NCBI GenBank assembly: GCA_028871815.1
Contig: JAGWMJ010000011.1
Coordinates: 1 to 64,000, forward strand
Origin: Armatimonadota bacterium
Lineage (GTDB): Bacteria > Armatimonadota > Chthonomonadetes > Chthonomonadales > Chthonomonadaceae
Length of the DNA: 64,000 nucleotides
Reading direction: 5' to 3'
Within the stretch, counting starts at the first letter, position 1. Each line of letters opens with the position of its first letter. Positions 44,845-54,150 of this stretch are shown piece after piece. The notes below the pieces were generated by a model. It had not been told where the DNA came from and searched no databases. It saw nothing but the letters and a program-made list of their open reading frames with translations. Position numbers and translations under genes: made by a program.

Positions 44845-47790
44845 TCAGGCTTCGGTTTCCTGTGCAGAACTGCCCGGTACAGCCGTACCCTTGGGTATGG
44901 CCACATAGAAGCAGGCGCCGGCATTCACTTCGGCTTCGGCCCAAATGCGGCCACCATGACGGGTGACTATCTTGTGGACGATAGCCAGCCCTGCGCCGGT
45001 GCCGGGGAACTGCTCGACGCTGTGAAGGCGCTGAAACACCTTGAAAAGCTTGGCGGCGTACTTCATGTTAAAGCCCACGCCGTTGTCGCGCACGAAGAAT
45101 ATTGTCTCCGTTGCATCATCAGCCTGTTGTACGGTGTCAATCGCAATTTGTGGTTGCTTCACCTTGCTCGAGAACTTGATGGCGTTCACGATGAGATTGG
45201 TAAAGACCATTTGCAGTAGGGTTGGATCGCCCTGGCAGACGGGAAGCTGGCCGATCTGAAATGCGGCGCTGGTCCCCATGGCTCCGGCCACCTGATCGGC
45301 AACGATGTTGCGCACCATCTCGTCAATGGCTACCGGCTGCAGCTTTATCGCCTGACGACTGGTGCGCGAGAACTCCAGCAGGTCCTTGAGGAGGTTGCCC
45401 ATATGATCGGCGTTGCGGCGTACGCGCTCAAGGCACCCCTTGGCGTCATCCGAGAGATCTGCGCCATGGTCGTCATCGATGATTTTGGCAAAGTTGTCGA
45501 TCGCGCGCAGCGGAGCGGCGAGATCGTGCGAGACCATATAGCTGTAGTCCTCCAAATCCTTTACGGCGACATCCAACTCGCGAGTGCGCTGCTTCACTCT
45601 GGCCTCCAGATCGGCATTCATCCGCCGGATCGTACGTTCGGCAGCCATCTTTTGGGCGAGTTCCTCCTGTAGGGCCTGGTAGAGGCGTGTTCGGTCGATG
45701 GCCAGCGCCAATCGGTCTGCCACCAGTTGAAGCAGCTCGTCATCTTCGGCCGAGTAGCCGGATGCCGTGCGGGAGCCAACGCGCAGCAGACCGATGCACC
45801 GTCCTTCGGCTTTCAACTCCACATGCGCGAACCTCGGTTCGCCGGCCGCATTCTGAATGGCCGAGCAAAGTCCCACGAGCGTACGGGAATCTTCGGCAAG
45901 GTCCTCTGAAGTAACGGTGCGGTTTGCCCCTAGCCTCTGTCCCATGGCCCCGCTGTAGCCAAGCGTTCCCTTCACCTCGTAGATGTCGGTGTCGGCCGCG
46001 CCCAGCAGCACTGCAAGGCTCTCGATGTTGAGGATTTCGCGGATGCGTCTTAACAGTTCAGCCAACAGCTCGTCCAGTGGCAGCTGCGCCAAAGCGGTAT
46101 CGGTGATACTACGCAGATGTCGTTCCTGCTCTGTAGCACGCTCCGCCTCGGCACGGGCAAGCTGTTCGCGGCACAACAGGTCCTGCCGCTCCGCGTCTGC
46201 CTTCTTCCGGTCGGTGATGTCGCGGTTGACACCAACAATTCCTATCACCTGGCCATCTGCATCTCGCAGTGGGCACCGCATCGAAGCCATCCACCGCCAT
46301 TGGCCGTGACAATCAACGGCAGGTCCTTCCGAGTGACGTGCCTCACCGGTGGTCAGCACCTGCTGCTCGTCGACCTGCCCTGCCGCGGCCAGGGCGTACG
46401 GCATCAATTCGAAATCGGAACGGCCAATTGCCGGCTCAGGTCCGGTCATCGCACGGTGAGCCTCGTTCGTCACCATGTATCGCCCGGTGACATCCTTTAC
46501 ATATATGAGGTCCGGAAGATTATCGATGAGCGTCCGCAGCAAGTTGCGCTCGTCTTCGCTCACGGCTGAGGCACGGCGCAGAGCGGTGACGTCCACTCCC
46601 GCGCCTACAACGCCGGTAATCTGCTGCAAAGAGTCGCGGAGCGGATCCACCTGGCAGTGATAGTACTGACCTTGCCACTCGATCTCGTACCCAACCGTAT
46701 CACCCGCCAGAGCACGCCGGTGAGCGGCCATTGCAGTTGGAGCATCCTCCGAGATGCCGATAATATCGGCCATTGATCGGCCAATCAGGTCCTCAGATGG
46801 CACGCCGGAGGCGCGCAGACCCGTGCCGAAAGCCGAGATCATCGTCAGATCGCGGTCCGTTACCCATACAATGGCGGGGGCCTGTGCAGCAAAGGCAGCC
46901 AACACCTGGTCGCTGTCCAGACTCTGCTGCCAACCCAACCGTTCGGCGCCTGCGTGACGGAGGAACGTGACGACGCCGGTTACTTTGCCCACCGCGTTGC
47001 GCAATGGCGCTCTTCGAACCACCAACTGATAGCGGTCACCACCGGCCAACTCCCATGCCTCTTGCACGTCGCGCTGAGGTTGTCCGGACTCCGCCACCTC
47101 GACCTCGACCCGGCGGATCATTTCGGCCGTTTCGGCGGCGACAATCGCCTCCGCGGTACGTCCGGCCAATGCAGCATCGTACGGCTGCCGCAACAAGGCG
47201 AGAGCAGAGGTGTTGGCGAATGTCAGTCGACCCTGAAGATCGGATGCCAAAACCGGTTGATCGATATCGTGAAGGGCTTCGAGTTGGAGCGCTCCGGCCG
47301 CGACGGATTGCTGTACAGTTGAATCATCCGCCACCAGGTACCAGGCCGCCACGTTGTGGCCCGCTTCCGAGCAATCCTGCACCGTTACTCGTACCGATAC
47401 ACCCAGCATGGTACGGGCAGTAACGGTTACGGGCTTTTCGCTGCGCTGCTGCTCGGCCAGGGCTGCGCCCAGCAGCGGCTCGCTATCCGGATGAAACAGA
47501 GCCTGCATGGAGCGCGAGACCAGCCGATGCGGCAGAGACTGGAAGATGGCGCCTGCGGCACGGTTGGCAGCGGTCACCAGGCCGGCGCCATCGGTAAAAA
47601 GTGTCGCGACAGGTGCGCTGAGAAAGGCTGACTCGAAGGGTGCAAACGGCGTCTTGAAACCCTGGCGCGCTAACGTTGCCGAGCTCTCTGAGCGTACGGT
47701 CACGGCCCGACCGCCGGGAGTACGACGCCGCCTCGATGAAACCGGCGCCGCCTTTTGACCCTGTTTTGCCCTGTTTTGCAGGCTAGCCAT
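44845..47790 (-). CDS. PAS/GAF sensor histidine kinase
   Basis: A soluble kinase of 981 residues. It has four PAS-like modules (about 48-165, 175-285, 295-400 and 410-530), a short coiled coil, a GAF domain (about 565-700), a phytochrome-type HisKA (YMVSHDLAAPLRAI, His755) and an HATPase ending near residue 970. The start ATG 47790 has GGGAG 6 bases before it. It has no receiver or HPt of its own, so it may phosphorylate the response regulator just upstream or the receivers of the hybrid kinase downstream. The ligands of the PAS and GAF modules are not evident. Confidence 0.92.
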   Translation of the reverse strand: MASLQNRAKQGQKAAPVSSRRRRTPGGRAVTVRSESSATLARQGFKTPFAPFESAFLSAPVATLFTDGAGLVTAANRAAGAIFQSLPHRLVSRSMQALFHPDSEPLLGAALAEQQRSEKPVTVTARTMLGVSVRVTVQDCSEAGHNVAAWYLVADDSTVQQSVAAGALQLEALHDIDQPVLASDLQGRLTFANTSALALLRQPYDAALAGRTAEAIVAAETAEMIRRVEVEVAESGQPQRDVQEAWELAGGDRYQLVVRRAPLRNAVGKVTGVVTFLRHAGAERLGWQQSLDSDQVLAAFAAQAPAIVWVTDRDLTMISAFGTGLRASGVPSEDLIGRSMADIIGISEDAPTAMAAHRRALAGDTVGYEIEWQGQYYHCQVDPLRDSLQQITGVVGAGVDVTALRRASAVSEDERNLLRTLIDNLPDLIYVKDVTGRYMVTNEAHRAMTGPEPAIGRSDFELMPYALAAAGQVDEQQVLTTGEARHSEGPAVDCHGQWRWMASMRCPLRDADGQVIGIVGVNRDITDRKKADAERQDLLCREQLARAEAERATEQERHLRSITDTALAQLPLDELLAELLRRIREILNIESLAVLLGAADTDIYEVKGTLGYSGAMGQRLGANRTVTSEDLAEDSRTLVGLCSAIQNAAGEPRFAHVELKAEGRCIGLLRVGSRTASGYSAEDDELLQLVADRLALAIDRTRLYQALQEELAQKMAAERTIRRMNADLEARVKQRTRELDVAVKDLEDYSYMVSHDLAAPLRAIDNFAKIIDDDHGADLSDDAKGCLERVRRNADHMGNLLKDLLEFSRTSRQAIKLQPVAIDEMVRNIVADQVAGAMGTSAAFQIGQLPVCQGDPTLLQMVFTNLIVNAIKFSSKVKQPQIAIDTVQQADDATETIFFVRDNGVGFNMKYAAKLFKVFQRLHSVEQFPGTGAGLAIVHKIVTRHGGRIWAEAEVNAGACFYVAIPKGTAVPGSSAQETEA

Positions 47791-47843
47791 CGAGAACTCC
47801 CAGCTAACGTTTTCGTTGTTACTTCAAGCTTGCGGGTAGCCGG

Positions 47844-48518
47844 TCACGCGCGGCGCTGCCGCCCAAGTTCATCCTCAAACTCAAGCACGTGGCGTACCAG
47901 CGCATACCGCGTTTTCGGTTCGATGTTCAGTTTGACCATGCCACGGTCGAGCGCGTGCTTCACAGACGACTCGGTAACGGCCGTCTTCAGTTCCTGAGAG
48001 AGCCGATTGGCAATCTGTTGTATCGTGTATTCCGTGGTGACCGCCTTCTCCACAACCACGCGCTCTCTTGGGCTCAGCCCGGCGCGGTTTGCCAGCCGCT
48101 CGATCGCCACCTGGTGATCTGGGGCCGAGGCGTCGGAGGCATCTACAGCCACGGACGCGGCATAAGCTCGGCGGATTGCGGCAACCAACTCCTGGCGTGT
48201 ACAGCCTTTGTCAAGGCAGTCGTACGCGCCGGCAGCGCGGCCAATAGAGGCGAGTTCACTATGTGAGGTCAGTAGAAGCACGCGGCTTTGCGGCACCCGC
48301 GCCGCGATCTTTTCGGTAGCTTGCGCTCCGTTCAGCACCGGCATATCCAGGTCCATCAGCACCACGTTCGGGCGGAGCTGGTCAGCCAGTTCTACAGCCA
48401 CACGGCCGTCCGGCGCTTCACCGACCACGTGGATATCGCCTTCAGCCGCCAGTTGATGCGCAAGCAGCTGCCGGACCAGTGTCGTGTCCTCGGCTATTAC
48501 AACGCGAATGTTTGGCAT
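47844..48518 (-). CDS. Response regulator, REC plus HTH output
   Basis: A protein of 224 residues. The receiver domain (1-120) has VVIAEDTTLVRQLL and the phospho-acceptor Asp in VVLMDLDMPVLNG. The C-terminal domain (about 145-215) is LuxR/NarL-like (LSPRERVVVEKAVTTEYTIQQIANRL). It probably binds DNA. It is the first gene of the operon and is divergent from the pilus locus, so it is the best candidate regulator of one or both. ATG 48518 begins the conserved REC part; an ORF start at 48542 lacks a ribosome binding site. Confidence 0.88.
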   Translation of the reverse strand: MPNIRVVIAEDTTLVRQLLAHQLAAEGDIHVVGEAPDGRVAVELADQLRPNVVLMDLDMPVLNGAQATEKIAARVPQSRVLLLTSHSELASIGRAAGAYDCLDKGCTRQELVAAIRRAYAASVAVDASDASAPDHQVAIERLANRAGLSPRERVVVEKAVTTEYTIQQIANRLSQELKTAVTESSVKHALDRGMVKLNIEPKTRYALVRHVLEFEDELGRQRRA

Positions 48519-49188
48519 GGGATCGTTACCGCCTTTGTGCACCTGCAGTGATATAGTGCCGCACCCAGGCGAAGTATATCACTCCCACATCGGGCCAAAC
48601 GGCACAGATCGGCGGCCCACCTGCACTTTACAGGCGATTAGGAAGCACGAATCCGGCGGCAATTAGTGCCAATTCACGAGGAATTGGCGCGAAAAACGGT
48701 GCCAAAAACACAGACAAAACTTCACGTACAAAAGGGCCGTGACAGTGAGCCTGTTTCGGGCCGAAAGCCCGGGAGTGGGCGGCCCATCGGCACCCGTGTG
48801 TCGGCAGCGACATCATGGGCTGGAGCCCACTATCGCCCCGCAACTTTTATGTATACGCGCGCCTGAGGAGGCTGGACTGGGTCGGAAGTCCCTCCCAGAG
48901 GCGCCGATGGCTTCCCGAAACCTGCTGATACCGTTCCGGACGCATGCCGGCGTTTCCGGGACGCATTGCAACATCGAACGCGAGGAAGTTGTGAGGCTTG
49001 CGCGAGTTCGGCAGAGCTCATCCGGCAGCCGCGGTATGCATAGACCCGGAGCACGGTCCCGGCGGACCATGCGGGGATCGAAAAGTCGGAATGCCGGTGG
49101 CAGTTTGCGGTCGGAAGTACCTGCGCAGCACAGCCGGCAAAAGTACGTTACAGTTGGACGCGCAGTGCGTCAATGAGCGGAGGTGGTG
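48519..49188 (+). other. Intergenic regulatory region between signalling operon and pilus locus
   Basis: No gene is supported in these 670 bases; the open frames look like chance. It contains a 9-bp inverted repeat AGTGATATA/TATATCACT (48547-48555, 48575-48583), whose right arm overlaps TATACT (minus strand, 48573-48578), a likely -10 for the response regulator operon. It also has a GCCAATT/AATTGGC repeat (48668-48688) and a nested hairpin at 48859-48904. Together these suggest operators and an mRNA leader for pilB. I see no match to known c-di-GMP riboswitches. Confidence 0.5.
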
Positions 49189-50898
49189 TTGGCACAGGCA
49201 GCAATACGACTGACGAGCGGCCGGCTGGCGGAACTGTTGATCGAAGATGAGATCATCGATTCGCATCAGCTGGAGCGCGCCGAAGAGTATCAGCGACAAA
49301 CCGGCACATTCCTGGGCCAGGCGCTGGTAAGCCTCAACGTCGCGACACCACAGGTGCTCGGCGATTACCTGGAGGCCGCCACCGGGTTCCCCTACGTCTG
49401 TCTCGCCGACCGTGTGGTGGACGCGACTGCATCACAGTTGATCCCAGAGCGCATCGCGAGGCGCAAACAGGTGCTGGCGTTTGCCGAGAGCCGGGACGCC
49501 CTTGAAGTGGCGATGGCCGATCCACTGGATCTGGACACCGTTGACGACCTTCGGCTAAGGCTGAACCGGCCTATTGTGCAGTATCTGGCTTTGGAGTCGG
49601 ACCTGCAAGACGCGATCAATCGCGTTTACGATATTCGTGGCAAGGCGCAGTCGGCACTCGACGAGATCAATATCATCTCGACGGTTGAAGCGGAGCTCTC
49701 TCCCGACGAACTCGCCGACCTGGCTGAAGATGCGCCTATCGTCCGCCTGGTGAACGGAATCGTACAGGCTGCCGTCACGTCCGGAGCCAGCGACATCCAC
49801 ATCGAACCACAAGAAGATACGGTCCGCGTGCGGTTCCGCCAGGACGGTCTGCTGTACGAACAGATGACGATCCCGCGACAGCACGTGCCGGCGGTGGTCT
49901 CGCGCATCAAGATTGTTTCCGGCATGAACATCGCCGAACGCCGGCGGCCGCAGGATGGCAGGTTTGCGTTCAGCACGGAGGACGGCGTCGACTTCGACCT
50001 CCGCGTCTCCATTATGCCGGTCAAGTGGGGCGAGAAGGTGGTTATGCGCGTTCTCGCAAAATCGAGCGCGTTCGCCAGTCGCGACCGGCTCGGGCTGTTC
50101 CCGGAACAGCAAGAACAATTTGATCGGTTCCTCAAACGGCCGCATGGCATCATCCTGGTGACGGGTCCCACCGGGTCCGGTAAGTCCACGACCCTGTTTG
50201 CGGCGCTCAATCTGCTGAACGACAGCAGCCGGAATGTGAATACCATTGAGGACCCGGTGGAGTACGAGCTGCGCGGCGTCAACCAGATGCAGGTGGTGCC
50301 GCAGATCGGCGTCACGTTTGCGGCGGGCCTTCGCACACTGGTACGTCAAGATCCCGATGTGATCATGGTAGGCGAGATTCGTGATGGTGAGACCGCCGAG
50401 ATTGCCATTCAGGCTGCGCTCACCGGACACCTGGTGCTCTCCACGCTGCACACCAACGATGCACCCAGTTCATTGACACGCCTTCAGAACATGGGCGTGG
50501 AACCGTTTCTTATCAGCTCCGCGATGGTCGGTGTGGTCGGGCAGCGCCTTCTTCGTACAATCTGCACCAACTGCAAGGAAGAAATGCAAGCCACACGAGC
50601 GATGGTTGAGGCGCTCGACCTGCCCGTAAAGGGCAACAAGCTGCCAATGCTGGCGCACGGAAAGGGCTGCCACAAATGTGGGCAGCGTGGAATGAAGGGC
50701 CGAACTGCCGTATACGAAATCACCCCGATGTCGGACGCACTTCGCGAGCTGGTGTTAAAGCGCGCCGATGGAGCGCAGCTGCGGGGCCAGGCTATAGCAG
50801 AAGGAATGATTACAATGCGAGAGTCGGCGCGCCGCAAGGTACTCGCCGGTGTTACGACGCCGGAAGAGGTCGCGCGCGTCCTGTTTGCCGAGGAGTAG
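49189..50898 (+). CDS. pilB: Type IV pilus / type II secretion assembly ATPase
   Basis: A hexameric cytoplasmic ATPase that powers pilin polymerisation. It has 569 residues. An N-terminal MshEN-like domain comes first, then the PilB/GspE core with Walker A GPTGSGKSTTLFAAL, EDPVEYEL, the His box region and Walker B-like DPDVIMVGEIRDGETAE. The four-Cys zinc site is CTNCKEE and CHKCGQRGMKGR. TTG 49189 is chosen because GGAGG lies 5 bases upstream; two GTG codons just before it are alternatives. It is the first gene of the pilus locus; no retraction ATPase (pilT) follows. Confidence 0.94.
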   Translation: MAQAAIRLTSGRLAELLIEDEIIDSHQLERAEEYQRQTGTFLGQALVSLNVATPQVLGDYLEAATGFPYVCLADRVVDATASQLIPERIARRKQVLAFAESRDALEVAMADPLDLDTVDDLRLRLNRPIVQYLALESDLQDAINRVYDIRGKAQSALDEINIISTVEAELSPDELADLAEDAPIVRLVNGIVQAAVTSGASDIHIEPQEDTVRVRFRQDGLLYEQMTIPRQHVPAVVSRIKIVSGMNIAERRRPQDGRFAFSTEDGVDFDLRVSIMPVKWGEKVVMRVLAKSSAFASRDRLGLFPEQQEQFDRFLKRPHGIILVTGPTGSGKSTTLFAALNLLNDSSRNVNTIEDPVEYELRGVNQMQVVPQIGVTFAAGLRTLVRQDPDVIMVGEIRDGETAEIAIQAALTGHLVLSTLHTNDAPSSLTRLQNMGVEPFLISSAMVGVVGQRLLRTICTNCKEEMQATRAMVEALDLPVKGNKLPMLAHGKGCHKCGQRGMKGRTAVYEITPMSDALRELVLKRADGAQLRGQAIAEGMITMRESARRKVLAGVTTPEEVARVLFAEE

Positions 50899-50904
50899 AA
50901 CCCA

Positions 50905-52125
50905 ATGCCGAACTATCAATACACAGCGCGGGATCTTGCAGGAAAGATGACGTCGGGCAGTCTGCCAGCCGGAGACGTCGCTGAAGTACGCACACTTCTG
51001 CGCAACAAGAACCTGTACCTTACAACGGTGCGTGAACAGGCTGGACCGATCGAACAGCGGCCGGCCGGACTGTTCCAGCGCCGCAAGGTAAAGCTGAAGG
51101 ACATGGTGGTGATGAGCCGCATGTTGGCGACGCTGGTCCGTGCCGGCCTGCCAATCGTGGAGTGCCTTTCCGCCGTATCCTCGCAGACCGAGAACATCGC
51201 GCTGGCCAACGCGCTCAAGCAGGTGAGGGTGGATGTGCTCTCCGGCATGACGCTGGCCGACTCGCTGAAGAAGCATCCCAAGATATTCAACGAGACCTAC
51301 TGCTCGCTGGTTGTCGCCGGCGAAACGGGTGGCGTGCTGGACCAGACGCTGGAAGTAGCGGCAACGCAGTTTGACAAGGAAGCCGACCTGCGCGACAAAG
51401 TGAAGGCGGCGTTTGTCTATCCGATTATCGTGTTCATCGCGTCAATTCTGGTCGTGATGTTCATGCTGGTATTCATCGTCCCGGTGTTTGCCAAAGTGTA
51501 CAAGGACTTTGGCGCCAAGCTCCCGCCGATAACGCAGATGCTGATCGATCTCAGCGCCATTGTCATGGGGTACTGGTGGATTGTCATCCCGGCCATGATC
51601 GGTGTAGCGCTGTTGTTGAAGGCATGGGTCAAGACAAAGAAGGGCCGATGGGTTTGGGATACCGTCAAACTGAAGGTGCCCGTACTCGGCAAGCTGAACC
51701 GCAAGATCGCAATTGCCCGGTTTACGGAAACCCTGGCGGGCGCCATCAAGGCCGGAGTGCCGATACTTCGCGCCCTGGCCACAGCGGCGCAGACTTCCGG
51801 CAACGTGATCATTATGGATGCCGTTACCAGTGTCTCCACCGCGGTCAAGGAAGGCGCTACGTTGAGTGGCCCCCTGGAGTCTTCGGGACAGTTTCCGCCG
51901 ATCGTCACCAAAATGGTGGCCGCCGGCGAGCAGTCCGGAAACCTTGACGAGATGCTGGAAGAGGTGACCCACTTCTTCCATCGCGATATCGAGTACACGG
52001 TGGGCCAACTCACACGCATCATGGAACCTGCGATGACCGTGGTGGTCGGCGGCATCGTGCTCTTCGTCCTCCTGGCTCTGTACATGCCGGTATTCAACCT
52101 GACACAGGTTGTTCGCCGCCCGTAG
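50905..52125 (+). CDS. pilC: Type IV pilus inner membrane platform protein
   Basis: A polytopic membrane protein of 406 residues around which the pilus ATPase turns. It has the family start MPNYQYTARDLAGK, two T2SSF domains (about 70-190 and 270-395) and three membrane helices near 170-195, 220-245 and 375-400. AGETGGVLDQTLEVAA and AAGEQSGNLDEMLEEV are the repeated family motifs. It starts 6 bases after pilB and ends at a strong terminator. Confidence 0.95.
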   Translation: MPNYQYTARDLAGKMTSGSLPAGDVAEVRTLLRNKNLYLTTVREQAGPIEQRPAGLFQRRKVKLKDMVVMSRMLATLVRAGLPIVECLSAVSSQTENIALANALKQVRVDVLSGMTLADSLKKHPKIFNETYCSLVVAGETGGVLDQTLEVAATQFDKEADLRDKVKAAFVYPIIVFIASILVVMFMLVFIVPVFAKVYKDFGAKLPPITQMLIDLSAIVMGYWWIVIPAMIGVALLLKAWVKTKKGRWVWDTVKLKVPVLGKLNRKIAIARFTETLAGAIKAGVPILRALATAAQTSGNVIIMDAVTSVSTAVKEGATLSGPLESSGQFPPIVTKMVAAGEQSGNLDEMLEEVTHFFHRDIEYTVGQLTRIMEPAMTVVVGGIVLFVLLALYMPVFNLTQVVRRP

Positions 52126-52150
52126 CCAAGGGAGCAGCATAGCTGCCTGA

Positions 52151-52190
52151 ACGCACCGGCTACTGCGCGTGCAGTAGCCGGTGCGTTTTG
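52151..52190 (+). terminator. Rho-independent terminator after pilC
   Basis: A perfect 16-bp stem (52151-52166 with 52171-52186) with a GCGT loop, followed by TTTTG. It ends the pilBC transcript, so the pilin genes downstream need their own promoter in 52191-52479. Confidence 0.92.
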
Positions 52191-52479
52191 CGTTCGTCCC
52201 ACCGTGGTCCAATCGCATAACCCCTCAAGGACCACAGCCGCCCTACCCTGCGGCGAGCCAATCGTTGCCTGAGCATATCTTCGGCCAACCGGCAAGCGCC
52301 GGCAGTCGACGGCGGGCGCCGGCACACCAGGGACTTAAGTTCCTGAACCGCTCCGTGCGATGGGCCGCATTTGGCGCATCACATGCCACAGGCAAGTGCA
52401 CTCTAACACTGTTCGAACCAGCAGTACGCGGGCTGACTCCGCGCCGGACGGGCAGTTTCCGTCCAAGAGCACGAACACG

Positions 52480-52872
52480 ATGACACGAACATTTGCCACC
52501 AAACACCGGCGGCGCGGGTTCACGCTGATCGAATTGTTGGTCGTCATCCTCATTCTTTCTTGCTTGATGGCTATCGCGCTGCCGATCTATCTTGGCGCAG
52601 TGGCCTATTCAGAGCGGAAGGTATGCCGGGCGAACCTTCAGGTGATTGCGTTTGCCATTCAAAGCGCCCGCGTCCGCGCTATGTCACAGGACTATTCTGC
52701 GTACATTGGCCAGCCGATCGGTCCGGGCACAGAGCCGGATCTGGCAACGGAGCCGAGGTGTCCGAGTGGCGGCGTCTACTCCGTGGTGGACGGCTCAAGC
52801 GGCGACGCCTCCACATTCAAGGTTGCCTGCACGCTGCACGGCACCTATGAGCTGGGACAGGACAACCAGTAG
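52480..52872 (+). CDS. Type IV pilin-like protein 1
   Basis: A protein of 130 residues with prepilin leader ending RRRG before [20 protein letters not shown], with Glu at position 5 of the mature protein. The globular part has the pattern CRANLQVIAFAIQSARV and ends with STFKVACTLHGTYELG. The same ending is found in the two pilins that follow, so it is their diverged paralogue. The start at 52480 is the Met nearest the leader; upstream frames are not protein-like. The preceding 289 bases hold no gene. Confidence 0.88.
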   Translation: MTRTFATKHRRRGFTLIELLVVILILSCLMAIALPIYLGAVAYSERKVCRANLQVIAFAIQSARVRAMSQDYSAYIGQPIGPGTEPDLATEPRCPSGGVYSVVDGSSGDASTFKVACTLHGTYELGQDNQ

Positions 52873-53117
52873 ACGCAGCCGACAGCGCTACGCCAGGTCC
52901 GCGTTCGTAAGCGGGCTCACTACGAGGAGGTGACGGTCAGCCATCGATTTCGCCCGGTCACTACGCGCTAACTACCTGCCAGGTTATGACAGCGCGATGC
53001 GGCCGCCCCATGGGCCTACTTCTGCGTCACCAACGGCCGAAATTCGGCACCCAGCGCAGCATTAAGCCTGCTCCAACTTCCGGGCCGCGTTAGTGCGGTC
53101 CCTGCCAAACCTCAGCC

Positions 53118-53132
53118 GGAGCCAAAGGCTCC
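53118..53132 (+). other. Small hairpin upstream of pilin 2
   Basis: GGAGCC-AAA-GGCTCC forms a perfect 6-bp stem 34 bases before the pilin start codon. It may affect mRNA stability or translation. The rest of 52873-53166 shows nothing else that I can name. Confidence 0.35.
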
Positions 53133-53166
53133 CCCAAATCACTCGGAACTCTTCAAGGAGAACGTA

Positions 53167-53565
53167 ATGCAGTCTGTCAACCGCAAGCGCGGCCTCGCTG
53201 GTCGCAAGGGATTTACGCTCATCGAGCTTCTGGTCGTTGTGCTGATCCTCTCTATTCTTATGGCCGTGGCGCTTCCACTCTACCTGGCCGCCGTGGCTGA
53301 TTCACAGAAAAAGACGTGTCGCGCAAATATGCAGACCATCGCCAACGCCGTAGAGGCCGCGCGAGTTGAAGGCAATTGGGCCGACTACTCGACCGCCATC
53401 GGCGCCGCGATTGGCCCAACCATAGAGCCCGACCTGAAAGCGACGCCGGTATGCCCAACGGCCGGCGCCTATAGTATCGAGCAGGGCAGCAGCGGCGACA
53501 ACACCACGTTCAAGGTTGCTTGTACGGTTCACGGCACCTTTGAGCCTGGCGTAGACAGCAACTAG
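53167..53565 (+). CDS. pilA: Type IV pilin-like protein 2
   Basis: A protein of 132 residues, probably a major pilin. It has a 15-residue leader ending GRKG, then [20 protein letters not shown] with Glu5. The body has CRANMQTIANAVEAARVEG and a Thr/Gly-rich C-terminus with two cysteines (VCPTAG and VACTVHG), likely bonded as a D-region loop. AAGGAG stands 6 bases before the ATG. It differs from the protein at 54151 at only 9 positions, five of them in the leader, so it is a recent duplication or is kept similar by gene conversion. Confidence 0.92.
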   Translation: MQSVNRKRGLAGRKGFTLIELLVVVLILSILMAVALPLYLAAVADSQKKTCRANMQTIANAVEAARVEGNWADYSTAIGAAIGPTIEPDLKATPVCPTAGAYSIEQGSSGDNTTFKVACTVHGTFEPGVDSN

Positions 53566-53583
53566 TCTCGCCTTGCATCCGGG

Positions 53584-53639
53584 CGGTCCGGCAGCTGCGC
53601 CACTCGGGCGCGCTGCCGGGCCGTTCGCGCCTTTTATTT
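53584..53639 (+). terminator. Terminator-like hairpin after pilin 2
   Basis: An 11-bp stem with one G-T pair (53584-53594 with 53613-53623), followed after GC-rich bases by CCTTTTATTTG. It could end or attenuate the pilin 2 transcript. Confidence 0.6.
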
Positions 53640-54150
53640 GCCCTCCGTGAGCCCAAGGACGGAGATGTCTGATCGCTTACCGCCGGGCGCTGGCCGCTAA
53701 CAAGATCGCGACCATCCCGCGGCGGTTCGAGGCCGGAACAGGCCGTAGGTCAAAAGTACCCGCCCAAACAGCCCGCTTAGGGTCAAAGCGTCCTCAACAA
53801 TTAGTACTAGCAACCGCACAATACCTGTATCGCGCCGAAGCGGTTAAGCCGCCAACACAATCTGTGGTGAGCAGTCCGCGGCGTTCAATGTGAAGATCAG
53901 ACGTGACACAAACTCAGCGAGGAACCGAAGGACGGGCTGCCGGCACACGCAGGGCCCCAATCTGCCGAGATTGCGCGGCATGGCCGCTTGTTCCGCCGAG
54001 TCCTCATCCACTGCCGTACCGCGTCCGTTCACCACACGATACCAGGGCGATAACATCGGTCAAGGCTTGCCGCAAGCGGCACGGCCACGATCCACTTCCA
54101 CATCGGGGCACCGTGTCCCACGAACCTCAGAAGAACTGAAGGAGACCGTA
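53640..54150 (+). other. Intergenic region between the twin pilin genes
   Basis: About 500 bases without a supportable gene; the open frames are not protein-like. It should carry the promoter of pilin 3. A stretch at 53780-53808 read on the minus strand (GTACTAATTGTTGAGGACG then CTTTGACC) resembles the 3' end of bacterial 23S rRNA, but flanking rRNA sequence is absent. Confidence 0.4.

Noticed and set aside
48739-49176. A 145-codon open frame upstream of pilB
   Set aside because: Composition is Arg/Ser/Gly-rich with no clear secondary structure pattern or ribosome binding site. It overlaps hairpins and is best seen as a chance frame in GC-rich DNA.
52372-52386. TGGCGC-N5-ATGC, resembling a sigma-54 promoter upstream of the pilins
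   Set aside because: GG and GC spacing fits, but two consensus positions are wrong, and no sigma-54 or activator gene is seen in the window. One match is not enough.
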